NCBI GenBank assembly: GCA_943788235.1
Contig: CALSPM010000001.1
Coordinates: 124,001-188,000 of the forward strand
Direction of reading: 5' to 3'
Length of the DNA: 64,000 nucleotides
Source of the DNA: an uncultured Cyclobacteriaceae bacterium
Lineage (GTDB): Bacteria > Bacteroidota > Bacteroidia > Cytophagales > Cyclobacteriaceae
Position 1 is the first letter of the stretch; each line of letters starts with the position of its first letter. Both the position numbers and the translations under genes were made by a program. The notes under the pieces were generated by a model. It saw only the letters and a list, made by a program, of their open reading frames with translations, searched no databases and was not told the origin of the DNA. Below are positions 8,443 to 16,881 of this stretch, piece by piece.

Positions 8443-10098
8443 CTAGAGGCTCTTTTTTCTTGGGGTTCCAGTTCTATAATTGACTCTAATGATCTCGGCA
8501 TGGATACCGTTCGATTGCATAAAATTTAACCAAAACAATTGCTGAGAAGATAGGTGATCATTGGGAGACTTAATTTCATACAAATGATATTCGTCTTTTT
8601 TCCAGATAAATAAATCTGGAAAGCCGGTAGCATGATCTTTTAAGTTTTTAGACATTTCGATCAGGATATTTTTAAGTGCCAGGAAAGGGAGTTGTAAAAT
8701 CAATTGAATTAAATGGGGTTTGATTTTTGGGTTCCAATAGACCATTGGATTGGCAATACCATATTTTTCTTCAAACCTTTCTTCGAGGGATGTGATCATT
8801 AATTTTTTACTACGATAAGACTTTAAAATTTTCAGAATCTCCCCTTTTCTTTTCTCATAAAAAGATTTGGTGTAAAGATCTGATGCTCTCCTTTGAATGG
8901 GGTTGTGATAATCTCCATGGGTTTGATCAAAAAGCTGATTCCATAAAAGCAAGCCGAACAGACTTTTCCAAAAGTAATTTTCACCATGAATACCTTGAAA
9001 GCCTAATTTTTCGTAATACTGCAGCGCGGAATACTCTACGCTCTGATCAGTATTTAAAGAAACTTCAATGGAGGATGCTTCACTTAATTTTTTTGAAGTA
9101 CTGCGTGCGATACGGAGATTTTTTTTGTCAAGGAAATCTTTGGCAAACAGGTATTCGCTGGGATTCCAATGCTGTTCCATAATATCGAGCGCTAGGCTTT
9201 TGGCCTTTTCAACTTCACCTAGTCGATGGAAAATTCTTATTTGACGTTCCCTTGCAGGATGTTTAGTGGCTAACTGATAATAGCTTAAGGCCAATTCATA
9301 GGCTGTTTCACGCTCCAATTGTTTACCCATCAAGAGGAACAATCGATCACCAATATGGTGTGTTGTTGGACTCATTAAATATTTTTCCCAGGGGATGAAC
9401 GTGAGGGCATCATGTATGGCTCGCGCCTTAATTTCTGAAAGAGCGCCTCTCACTAAACTACTTAATTTATACAATTCGAAAGCGGCTAAGGCTTCTTGAC
9501 GGTTTTCAAACCAAGGGGTAAATTGGTTTTCATCCAATGTTTCGAGCTTAATATAGCCGATATCCCTGATGACAAATTCAGTCATTTGTTTTTTGTATCG
9601 GCCAAAATAGAGCATTTTTAGAAATTCCAGTGCTTCTTGACGTACTACTTCTATCAAAGGAAATTGAGTTAAAATAGGGGTATAATCTTGGGCTTTTTTT
9701 AATTGAAGAATGGCTTCGTCTTTGGTTTGTTTGCTCCAATCAAGGTGGGCATAAGTCTCTTTCAGTTCTACTTTGGTAAAAGTCTTAAAGATTTTTTCAT
9801 CAGGATCTAATGCTCTAGATATGAATCTCGATAATTCCAATTCCTTGGTCGCTGATTCCAGGGATGATATTTCATTATACTTCAGTTTATCTAGTCTGAA
9901 ATAAGGCCCTCTGCGATTGCTTAAACGGATGAAGAGGCACTGTGCGTCTATACTAAGTTTAAAGAAATCATGGATGAATAATTCTTCAGCAGCGCTCATC
10001 AAATGCCATGAGTATTTTTGGACGAATAATAGGAGTTCTATGAAATATTGGTGATAATATTTTTCGGGAAGAATAATTGGTGATTTTTTTTTAGACAT
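8443..10098 (-). CDS. FAN1-like VRR-NUC structure-specific nuclease
   Basis: This 551-residue protein ends in a VRR-NUC nuclease domain. The PD-(D/E)xK signature is visible as GFPDLFIW, then YEIKSPNDHLSSQQLFWL and HAEIIRV, with the catalytic Asp, Glu and Lys present. The N-terminal 250 residues fit the SAP/DNA-binding-like region and the middle fits the TPR-like region of FAN1. FAN1 enzymes cleave 5' flaps and help unhook interstrand crosslinks; bacterial versions are known but patchily distributed. The gene stands next to the UvrD/PcrA helicase on the same strand with a 127-base gap, a reasonable repair context. All nuclease residues look intact. Confidence 0.85.
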   Translation of the reverse strand: MSKKKSPIILPEKYYHQYFIELLLFVQKYSWHLMSAAEELFIHDFFKLSIDAQCLFIRLSNRRGPYFRLDKLKYNEISSLESATKELELSRFISRALDPDEKIFKTFTKVELKETYAHLDWSKQTKDEAILQLKKAQDYTPILTQFPLIEVVRQEALEFLKMLYFGRYKKQMTEFVIRDIGYIKLETLDENQFTPWFENRQEALAAFELYKLSSLVRGALSEIKARAIHDALTFIPWEKYLMSPTTHHIGDRLFLLMGKQLERETAYELALSYYQLATKHPARERQIRIFHRLGEVEKAKSLALDIMEQHWNPSEYLFAKDFLDKKNLRIARSTSKKLSEASSIEVSLNTDQSVEYSALQYYEKLGFQGIHGENYFWKSLFGLLLWNQLFDQTHGDYHNPIQRRASDLYTKSFYEKRKGEILKILKSYRSKKLMITSLEERFEEKYGIANPMVYWNPKIKPHLIQLILQLPFLALKNILIEMSKNLKDHATGFPDLFIWKKDEYHLYEIKSPNDHLSSQQLFWLNFMQSNGIHAEIIRVNYRTGTPRKKSL

Positions 10099-10225
10099 AG
10101 ATGTCCGCCTTTCTTTAACTTCAATAAGTCAATTTTTTTCAAATTGGGCACATTCGGTAAGTGCCATGGTGACACACAATTTTAAAGATTTATGTTATTT
10201 ATTTATTTTCTTGCTGCACTAATAT

Positions 10226-12487
10226 TTAGATAATACGAAGCTTAGCGAAGGACAATAATAATGTCTTTTGACCATGCACATCAAAATCAATATTAGCTTT
10301 TTTACTGGTCCCGTTGATCTCAACATCGATGACTTTTCCGAATCCAAACTTGGGATGCTCGACTTTCATACCACTGCCAAGATCAGACACATCACTGGGT
10401 TTAAAATTAGCAGAGGGTTTGTGATCGGGTACTTTCTTTGCTTTTCCGGGAGCTGTATTTGAATTTTGCTTGACAAAGTTACGTACATATTGTGGATTTG
10501 AACTGGGAACAGCGGTCTCACTTACGAACTTCCTATTGACATGAATGAGATTAGGATTAATTTCTTGGAGAAAACGACTGGGTTCACAATTTTTTAACCT
10601 TCCATATCGGTACCGGTTCAACGCATAACTTAGGTGGAGTTTTTTTTCTGCACGGGTGATGGCGACATAAAAAAGACGGCGCTCTTCCTCAAGATCAGCT
10701 CGGCTGCTTAACATCATTTGAGAAGGAAATAGTTCTTCTTCTATCCCCACGATATAGACATAAGGGAATTCTAAGCCTTTTGCCATATGAATGGTCATTA
10801 AGGTTACCGCATCCTCATTATTCTTGTTTCGATCTTCATCTGTCAGGAGGGCGACATCTTGTAAAAATGAAGCGAGAGATTTATCTTCGCGGTCTTGGTC
10901 ATCTACAAATTCTTTGATGGCATTGAGTAATTCCTGAACATTTTCAAATCGATTCAGTCCTTCTACAGTTTTATCATCGTAGAGTTCTTTGAGTAAACCT
11001 GAATTTTTAGCAATAATGGAGGCCGACTCATATCCATCTTTATTTTTTATGGCTATTTTGAAGTTCTTAATTAAATCTACAAATTCTTCAATTTGGTTTG
11101 CCGCTCGGCCCCCTAGGAGTTCATGAGCATGGCAGAGTATATCCCAAATATCAGCGCCTTGCTCTTCAGCCGCTACAAATAATTTCTCTACTGTTCCGAG
11201 CCCTATGCCACGTTTGGGTAGGTTAATGATTCTTCTCAATGCAGTTTCATCATCGGGATTGATGATGAAACGGATGTAAGCAATTAAATCTTTTATTTCC
11301 CTTCGTTGGTAGAAGGAAACTCCTCCTATTACACGGTATTTAATGTTCATCCTTCTCAAAGCCTCTTCCATAGCTCTAGATTGGCTATTGGTTCGATATA
11401 AAATAGCAAAATGGGCATTTAATGCATGATTTTGCATCTTGGTCTCAAAGATGGAGGAAGCAACTAATTTACCTTCTTCATTATCGGAGGCTGATTTAAT
11501 GAGCTCAATCAGTTCACCTGATTCATTTTTGGTCCAGACGTCTTTTTTCAGTTGCGCTGTATTTTTGTCAATTAATGAGTTGGCGGCTTGGACAATATTT
11601 TTTGTAGAACGGTAATTTTGTTCCAGCTTGATGAGCTGAAGGTCTGGATAGTCCCTTTCAAAGTTTAAAATATTTTGAATATCAGCTCCGCGAAAGGCAT
11701 AGATACTTTGTGCATCGTCACCGACTACACATATATTTTGTCTTACAGCACCCAACTTTTTAGCGATCATGTATTGTGAAATATTGGTATCTTGAAACTC
11801 ATCAATCATCACATAATGAAACCGCTGCTGGTATTTATTAAGTACGGCGAGATGTTCCTGAAATAATACATTCGTGTTGAACAACAAATCGTCAAAATCC
11901 ATGGCATTGGCCTTGAAACACCGTTGGGCATAAATGCGATAAATACGTCCCATTTCAGGCCGACCATTGATCTCATCGTCATCTTTATATATGGGATTTT
12001 CATTATACTCTTTCCAACTTACTAATCTGTTTTTAGCACCCGAGATTCTATTATAAACGATATTGGCTTTGTATAACTTATCATCAAGATTAAGACTTTT
12101 GACAATGGCTTTGATCAGTGATTTAGAATCTTCTGTATCGTATATGGTGAAATTGGTTGTATAACCTATATATGTAGCTTCCGTACGCAGGATGCGTGCA
12201 AAAACGGCATGAAAGGTTCCCATCCAGATATTACGCGCCTCTGGACCGATCAGTTTTTCAATACGATCTCGCATCTCTTTAGATGCTTTATTGGTAAAAG
12301 TCAGGGATAAAATATTGAAAGGATCGACATTGTGCTGATCCATTAAGTAGGCTATTCGAGTAGTAAGCACTCTTGTTTTCCCAGACCCAGCTCCGGCGAT
12401 AATCATCGTGGGACCTTTCACATTGATTACTCCTTCATTTTGGGCAGGATTGAGGTCTTTTAGGTAGGAATATTCTCCAGTTGACAT
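10226..12487 (-). CDS. pcrA: UvrD/PcrA-type superfamily 1 DNA helicase
   Basis: This 753-residue ATP-dependent 3'-5' DNA helicase acts in nucleotide excision and mismatch repair. All SF1A motifs are visible: Walker A GAGSGKTR (about residue 33), DEFQDT (motif II, about residue 229), GDDAQSIYAFRGA (III), QNYRSTKNI (IV), TIHMAKGLEFPYV (V) and VAITRAEKKLHLSYA (VI). The C-terminal tail after a low-complexity linker has HPKFGFGKVIDVE, the Tudor-like domain of PcrA. The ATG at 12487 lies only four bases after a TAGTTTTG promoter element. UvrD and PcrA cannot be separated by sequence alone. Confidence 0.95.
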   Translation of the reverse strand: MSTGEYSYLKDLNPAQNEGVINVKGPTMIIAGAGSGKTRVLTTRIAYLMDQHNVDPFNILSLTFTNKASKEMRDRIEKLIGPEARNIWMGTFHAVFARILRTEATYIGYTTNFTIYDTEDSKSLIKAIVKSLNLDDKLYKANIVYNRISGAKNRLVSWKEYNENPIYKDDDEINGRPEMGRIYRIYAQRCFKANAMDFDDLLFNTNVLFQEHLAVLNKYQQRFHYVMIDEFQDTNISQYMIAKKLGAVRQNICVVGDDAQSIYAFRGADIQNILNFERDYPDLQLIKLEQNYRSTKNIVQAANSLIDKNTAQLKKDVWTKNESGELIELIKSASDNEEGKLVASSIFETKMQNHALNAHFAILYRTNSQSRAMEEALRRMNIKYRVIGGVSFYQRREIKDLIAYIRFIINPDDETALRRIINLPKRGIGLGTVEKLFVAAEEQGADIWDILCHAHELLGGRAANQIEEFVDLIKNFKIAIKNKDGYESASIIAKNSGLLKELYDDKTVEGLNRFENVQELLNAIKEFVDDQDREDKSLASFLQDVALLTDEDRNKNNEDAVTLMTIHMAKGLEFPYVYIVGIEEELFPSQMMLSSRADLEEERRLFYVAITRAEKKLHLSYALNRYRYGRLKNCEPSRFLQEINPNLIHVNRKFVSETAVPSSNPQYVRNFVKQNSNTAPGKAKKVPDHKPSANFKPSDVSDLGSGMKVEHPKFGFGKVIDVEINGTSKKANIDFDVHGQKTLLLSFAKLRII

Positions 12488-12491
12488 GGTA

Positions 12492-12499
12492 CAAAACTA
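12492..12499 (-). promoter_or_regulatory. Putative -7 promoter element of the helicase gene
   Basis: The minus strand reads TAGTTTTG, matching the Bacteroidota -7 consensus TAnnTTTG, and is followed after exactly four bases by the ATG of the helicase gene. A TTG -33 element at the usual distance is not evident. If used, transcription would start at or next to the start codon, giving a leaderless mRNA. Confidence 0.45.
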
Positions 12500-12646
12500 A
12501 GCCATCGAATGTTTTCATCCTTATTGAATGAAATAAAAGATCACGGTCAATCATTCAAAAAGAAGTACTCGACTTATGCATGATAATAATCAAATTTTAT
12601 CCAAAGGTTAATGGGATAGTTTAAATAAATTACTCAATGAAATGAA

Positions 12647-12654
12647 TAAATTTG
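12647..12654 (+). promoter_or_regulatory. Putative -7 promoter element of the sulfotransferase gene
   Basis: TAAATTTG matches the Bacteroidota -7 consensus and is followed by four bases and the ATG at 12659. The same four-base spacing occurs at the helicase and OsmC genes. No convincing -33 element is seen. Confidence 0.42.
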
Positions 12655-12658
12655 TAGT

Positions 12659-13480
12659 ATGAATGAGCCAGAGATATATTTTCATGTTGGTCTAGGAAAA
12701 GTTGCTTCAACTTATTTGCAAAACAAGGTATTTAATAATCTAGAGGGAATTCATTACATCCCAAAAAACAAGTACCGAAGCAGTATAGAGATCATTAAAA
12801 AAATGGGTCCAAAAAAGTATTTAGTCTCTTGTGAGATGGACAGACAGTTTAATGATGAAGTAGCACGGTTTACATCACATTTCTCTAATGTTAAAATCAT
12901 TATTTTATTTAGAGAACATGGGGGTTGGATTGCTTCTCAATATCGTAGATATGTTAAGAATGGTTGGCATCATAACTTTGAAGAATTTGTTACGCTAGAT
13001 TCTCATCAGCAGGGGATGTGGGACAAAAAGCATTTGAATTTTTATTCAAAACTTGAAGTCATTGAAAAACACACCCAACAAAAACCTTTAGTTTTATTTC
13101 ATAACGAATTAAAGGAAGATCCTTGGGTTTTTTTCGATAAAATATCGCAATTTTCGGGTACAAGTTACACCAAAGAAAATATTTCCTTGAGCAAGGTTCA
13201 CACCTCTTATTCAGAAAAGCAATTGTTAGTTCTGAGGTTTTTTTGTCGAAATTTTGTAGGATACATACCTAGGGGAAGAAGTAATAGATTAATGAATTGG
13301 TTACTCTTTAGACCCTGGTGGGCATTTTTTCATTTGGTCATGTACGTGGCTATAATACTTCCTAAGTCTTGGATTCCCAAAGGATCACTTATAGCACCTG
13401 ATTACCTCAAAAAAGTCAATGATCTATATCTCGATGATTGGAATAAAATAACCCAATACGCACAAAATAATAATCCTTAA
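12659..13480 (+). CDS. Sulfotransferase-family protein
   Basis: This 273-residue protein looks like a P-loop sulfotransferase that would use PAPS. The N-terminal HVGLGKVASTYLQNKVF corresponds to the 5'-phosphosulfate-binding loop, and ILFREHGGWIASQYRRYV (about residue 82) to the 3'-phosphate-binding region with its Arg and Ser. The C-terminal part has a hydrophobic stretch (LVMYVAIILPKSW) that could associate with membrane. The acceptor is unknown; cell-surface sugars or lipids are plausible. The gene is monocistronic, and its TAA overlaps the stop codon of the convergent DAHP synthase gene. Confidence 0.75.
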   Translation: MNEPEIYFHVGLGKVASTYLQNKVFNNLEGIHYIPKNKYRSSIEIIKKMGPKKYLVSCEMDRQFNDEVARFTSHFSNVKIIILFREHGGWIASQYRRYVKNGWHHNFEEFVTLDSHQQGMWDKKHLNFYSKLEVIEKHTQQKPLVLFHNELKEDPWVFFDKISQFSGTSYTKENISLSKVHTSYSEKQLLVLRFFCRNFVGYIPRGRSNRLMNWLLFRPWWAFFHLVMYVAIILPKSWIPKGSLIAPDYLKKVNDLYLDDWNKITQYAQNNNP

Positions 13481-14526
13481 TTACCAGTGAGTACGGTTCT
13501 ATTTTTTATCGCCCAAATCGCTTCAATGTCAGTAATTAATTGTTTTAAAACTGCAGGCTTGATCGACTGCTTTGGATCATCTCCAATACCTCTTTGTGGA
13601 TCTAAATGACTCTCAATGATTACGCCATCAGCTCCGTATGAGATGGCAGCTAACGCAGCGGAAGGTACATATTTAGCTCTACCGACGGAGTGACAAGGAT
13701 CCACGATGACAGGTGCCCATGTTTTTTCTTTCAGCAGTGGTGTGATGGACTCATCAGGATAATTACGGTAGCCATCCATCGTTGGGTTGGTGCCCCTTGG
13801 ACACAGCATAATATCTGGATTCCCTGCTGCTGCAATGTATTCTGCTGCTGCAATAAATTCGTTTATCGGTCCCATTCCCATAGACCTTTTTAGTAATATG
13901 GCAATTTTCTTATTTTGAGTCATCTGGCCTATGCTTTTCAGCAATGAATAATTTAAGGCATTTCTTGCGCCGACTTGCAAAATATCAACTCCGGCTTCCA
14001 CGGCGATTCTTAATTGATGTTCATCCATCACTTCAGTATCTACTGGCAGACCTGTTTGGGATCGGGCTTCCATAAGTATTTTCACTGACGCATCATCTCC
14101 TTGGAAAGAGTAGGGCATGGTTCGAGGCTTCCAAACACCGCCTCGTATGGCCTTTGCACCTGCTTCCTTTACTGCATGAGCAGATTCAATAAATAAATTT
14201 GGATTTTTAGGATCGATAGTACAATGTCCTGCAATGACAAAAGGTCCTTCCCCTACAATGTGATTTCCCAGAACTATTTTGTGTTGTGCCAATTCAGAAC
14301 TGCTGTCCATTAATTTAAAGGGAGAATCTACAGCATCAAAACGATCTATAAAGTCGAGTCCTAATATTCTATTTACCATTACTGTTTTTCTTTCTTCACC
14401 CACGACGGCATAAACACTTCTATGATGTCCTACAATTGCTTGAAGTTTACAATCATATTCTTCTACAATTGCGGTGACGGTTGAAAGTTGTTCGACGGTT
14501 AGTTTAGACTCTTTTGGAATGATCAT
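13477..14526 (-). CDS. 3-deoxy-7-phosphoheptulonate (DAHP) synthase, type I-beta
   Basis: The enzyme condenses phosphoenolpyruvate with erythrose 4-phosphate, the first step of the shikimate pathway. With the ATG at 14526 (chosen over an upstream TTG, giving MIIPKESKLTVEQLS) it is 349 residues. A ferredoxin-like N-terminal regulatory domain (about residues 1-75) precedes the TIM barrel with RGGVWKPRTMPYSFQG, QVGARNALNY, ILLKRSMG, LCPRGTNP and VIVDPCHSVGRA. This domain order matches the Thermotoga-type I-beta enzymes, where the N-terminal domain gives feedback control. There is no chorismate mutase domain, which some Bacteroidota homologues carry as a fusion. The gene stands alone, convergent with the sulfotransferase gene. 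Confidence 0.92.
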   Translation of the reverse strand: MIIPKESKLTVEQLSTVTAIVEEYDCKLQAIVGHHRSVYAVVGEERKTVMVNRILGLDFIDRFDAVDSPFKLMDSSSELAQHKIVLGNHIVGEGPFVIAGHCTIDPKNPNLFIESAHAVKEAGAKAIRGGVWKPRTMPYSFQGDDASVKILMEARSQTGLPVDTEVMDEHQLRIAVEAGVDILQVGARNALNYSLLKSIGQMTQNKKIAILLKRSMGMGPINEFIAAAEYIAAAGNPDIMLCPRGTNPTMDGYRNYPDESITPLLKEKTWAPVIVDPCHSVGRAKYVPSAALAAISYGADGVIIESHLDPQRGIGDDPKQSIKPAVLKQLITDIEAIWAIKNRTVLTGN

Positions 14527-14547
14527 AATCAATGCTATAAAAAAGTG

Positions 14548-14555
14548 CAAATTTA
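14548..14555 (-). promoter_or_regulatory. Putative -7 promoter element of the DAHP synthase gene
   Basis: The minus strand reads TAAATTTG 21 bases upstream of the ATG at 14526, which would leave a short untranslated leader. It matches the Bacteroidota consensus TAnnTTTG. No clear -33 TTG is seen at 19-base spacing. Confidence 0.4.
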
Positions 14556-14705
14556 CAATGATCTCATGATTTAGGTTATTGTTTTTCTCTTTTTATTCTT
14601 TTTTGGAGGTAATTTTTTTTGGATGAAACGAAAAATTTGTGTTGGATCATAGAGGGTTTTGATTAAATTTTGATTTCAAACCATATTAAATGAGAATTAT
14701 GAGAG

Positions 14706-14713
14706 TAAATTTG
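14706..14713 (+). promoter_or_regulatory. Putative -7 promoter element of the OsmC gene
   Basis: TAAATTTG is followed by four bases and the ATG of the OsmC-family gene, the same layout as at the helicase and sulfotransferase genes. Use as a promoter would give an essentially leaderless transcript. Confidence 0.42.
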
Positions 14714-14717
14714 GAAA

Positions 14718-15131
14718 ATGGAAATGGAAGTAGTCTTAGGATTTAAATCCGATGAAGAGTTTTATACAGTAAATAGTACGCAAAATCGTGTAGAGATTGA
14801 TATGTATGGGCCAGAAAAAAAACAAGCCCAATCCCCCATGGAATTATTACTGTCTGGTATCATTGCGTGTGCTGCGGTTGATATTGTTTCAATGATTAAA
14901 AAGAAGCGTAAGGTACTTAATGATTTATCGGGAAAAGCGAGCGGTCAGCGTAGAGCGCGGGCTCCAAGATCCTTCACTGACGTGCACATTCATTATGAAA
15001 TTAATTCACCTGATCTGACGGATCAAGAGGCTGAAAAAATAATATCTTTGGCGGTAGATAAATATTGTTCCGTAGCTTCATCCATAAGCAGCGATATTCA
15101 TTTATCACATGGATTTGAAATTAGGCGATAG
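14718..15131 (+). CDS. OsmC-family peroxide-reducing protein
   Basis: OsmC/Ohr proteins reduce organic hydroperoxides with two cysteines. The 137-residue protein has the family core SPMELLLSGIIACAAVDIV with the first Cys near residue 51, and the second in KYCSVASSIS near residue 114. The length is normal for the YhfA-like subgroup. The start ATG is fixed by the nearby promoter-like element and by the typical N-terminal beta strand (VVLGFKSDEEF). It is monocistronic and converges on the cystathionine gamma-synthase gene with a 9-base gap. The substrate is unproven. Confidence 0.88.
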   Translation: MEMEVVLGFKSDEEFYTVNSTQNRVEIDMYGPEKKQAQSPMELLLSGIIACAAVDIVSMIKKKRKVLNDLSGKASGQRRARAPRSFTDVHIHYEINSPDLTDQEAEKIISLAVDKYCSVASSISSDIHLSHGFEIRR

Positions 15132-15140
15132 CTCTTTTTT

Positions 15141-16283
15141 TTAGACTTCGATAGCTTGGGCTAAATCAGCAATTAAATCATCTATGTCTTCAATGCCCAC
15201 ACTCAACCGGATCAGTGAGTCGGTCAGTCCAGATTTCAGCCTTTCTTCTTTTGGAATAGAGGCATGGGTCATACTGGCAGGATGTCCAATCAAAGACTCT
15301 ACGCCACCTAAGGACTCCGCAAGGCTAAAGAATTTAAGCTTTTCCATCAACTTGAAAGCAACATTAATGTGATCCTCTTTTAGGGTAAATGAGATCATTC
15401 CTCCAAATTGACGCATCTGTTTCTTGGCAACTTGATGATTGGGATGTTCTTTGAATCCAGGCCAAAAGACTTCGTCGACCGAAGGATGATCTTTAAGAAA
15501 GTGGGCTACTTTGCTCCCATTTTCACAATGTCTATCCATTCTTATGTGTAAGGTTTTGATTCCTCTGAGGACCAAGAAGCAATCATTTGGGCCTGGAATG
15601 GCACCCGCTGAATTTTGAATATATCCAATTTTATCATCGAGGGCTTTATCATCGGTGATGACTGCACCCATGACCACATCGGAGTGGCCAGAGATATACT
15701 TAGTTACAGAGTGAACGACAATATCGGCACCTATGTCAATCGGATTTTGTAAATACGGTGTGGCAAAAGTATTGTCAACACAGACCCAACTATGGTAGGT
15801 TTTGGCGATGTTTACCATAGCGTTGATGTCTACAATGCGCATCATGGGATTTGTTGGAGATTCAATCCAAATCATTTTGGTCTTTGGGTTGAAGGCTTTT
15901 TTTACTGCTTCGACGTCTTGAAGGTCAACGAATTTAAAAACGATACCATAGTTTCGATAGATGGTAGTGAAGAGGCGATAGGTTCCTCCATAAAGGTCAT
16001 GTGTACAAATGACTTCATCTCCAGGGGTTAATAACTTAATAACGGCATCTGTGGCACCCATACCTGATGAAAAACAGCGCCCATATTTTGCGTTTTCCAA
16101 GGCAGCTAGATTTTCTTCTAATACCGTCCTTGTGGGATTTTGAGTGCGTGCGTATTCGAATCCTTTGTGTTTTCCAGGAGTTTCTTGTACGTAGGTAGAG
16201 GTTTGGAAAATGGGTGTCATGATGGCACCTGTCGAAGGATCGGGAGCAATACCTGCATGTAAGACTTTAGTTCCGAATTTCAT
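15141..16283 (-). CDS. Cystathionine gamma-synthase / gamma-lyase family PLP enzyme
   Basis: This 380-residue PLP enzyme of the Cys/Met metabolism family is full length and intact. Visible motifs are SSGMGATDAVIKLL, the cofactor region IWIESPTNPMMRIVDI, the Schiff-base lysine in HSVTKYISGHSDVVMG (about residue 195), and the C-terminal SLGGVESLIGHPASMTHAS. Members may act as gamma-synthase (O-acylhomoserine plus Cys) or as gamma-lyase (cystathionine to Cys). A cystathionine beta-synthase gene lies 3.7 kb away, which favours reverse transsulfuration, though sequence alone cannot decide. It is followed upstream by the LOG-peptidase group on the same strand with a 52-base gap. Confidence 0.9.
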   Translation of the reverse strand: MKFGTKVLHAGIAPDPSTGAIMTPIFQTSTYVQETPGKHKGFEYARTQNPTRTVLEENLAALENAKYGRCFSSGMGATDAVIKLLTPGDEVICTHDLYGGTYRLFTTIYRNYGIVFKFVDLQDVEAVKKAFNPKTKMIWIESPTNPMMRIVDINAMVNIAKTYHSWVCVDNTFATPYLQNPIDIGADIVVHSVTKYISGHSDVVMGAVITDDKALDDKIGYIQNSAGAIPGPNDCFLVLRGIKTLHIRMDRHCENGSKVAHFLKDHPSVDEVFWPGFKEHPNHQVAKKQMRQFGGMISFTLKEDHINVAFKLMEKLKFFSLAESLGGVESLIGHPASMTHASIPKEERLKSGLTDSLIRLSVGIEDIDDLIADLAQAIEV

Positions 16284-16335
16284 TTTTTTGTTTTTTCTTT
16301 AATATCGTTGCAATGATAATACAATGGTTAATGAA

Positions 16336-16881
16336 TCAGTTATTTAATGGCATTTTAGCTAGTAAATCATCGATATTTGATTCAATAATAATTAAATTTC
16401 TACTTTTAGCATCCAAAAACCCTTGGGTGACCATTTGGTCTAAGAAAGTGATAAATGCATTGTAATAACCAGCAATATTCAAAATGCCGCAAGGTTTTTG
16501 ATGATAACCTAATTGTAGCCAAGTGGTTATTTCTGTTATTTCTTCGAGCGTTCCAATGCCTCCAGGTAGGGCGATGAAACCATCTGATAATTGAGCCATC
16601 ATGGCTTTTCTTTCATGCATGGTCTTTACTATGTGCAGTTGCGTTAAGCCATTGTGCCCCACTTCCCATGCATACAGTTTTTCTGTTATAACGCCCGTCA
16701 CTTGACCTTTCAATGAAAGTACTTCATCCGCAACTACGCCCATCAGGCCAACGGATCCACCTCCATACACGAGATCATATTTATGGGCCACTAATTTACG
16801 TCCAACTGCTTGAGCCGATGATTGATAAATGGGATCAAAACCCATAGATGAGCCACAAAAAATAGCGATCTGCTTATTCAT
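16336..16881 (-). CDS. LOG-family nucleotide 5'-monophosphate phosphoribohydrolase
   Basis: LOG (TIGR00730) proteins hydrolyse nucleoside 5'-monophosphates, including cytokinin ribotides, to base and ribose 5-phosphate. The 181-residue protein has the Rossmann-type start FCGSSMGFDPIY, the YGGGSVGLMG turn, and the signature PGGIGTLEEITEITTWLQLG (about residue 107) with the catalytic Glu. In bacteria the physiological role is mostly unknown. The ATG overlaps the end of the M20 peptidase gene by eight bases, so it is translationally coupled to it. Confidence 0.9.
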   Translation of the reverse strand: MNKQIAIFCGSSMGFDPIYQSSAQAVGRKLVAHKYDLVYGGGSVGLMGVVADEVLSLKGQVTGVITEKLYAWEVGHNGLTQLHIVKTMHERKAMMAQLSDGFIALPGGIGTLEEITEITTWLQLGYHQKPCGILNIAGYYNAFITFLDQMVTQGFLDAKSRNLIIIESNIDDLLAKMPLNN

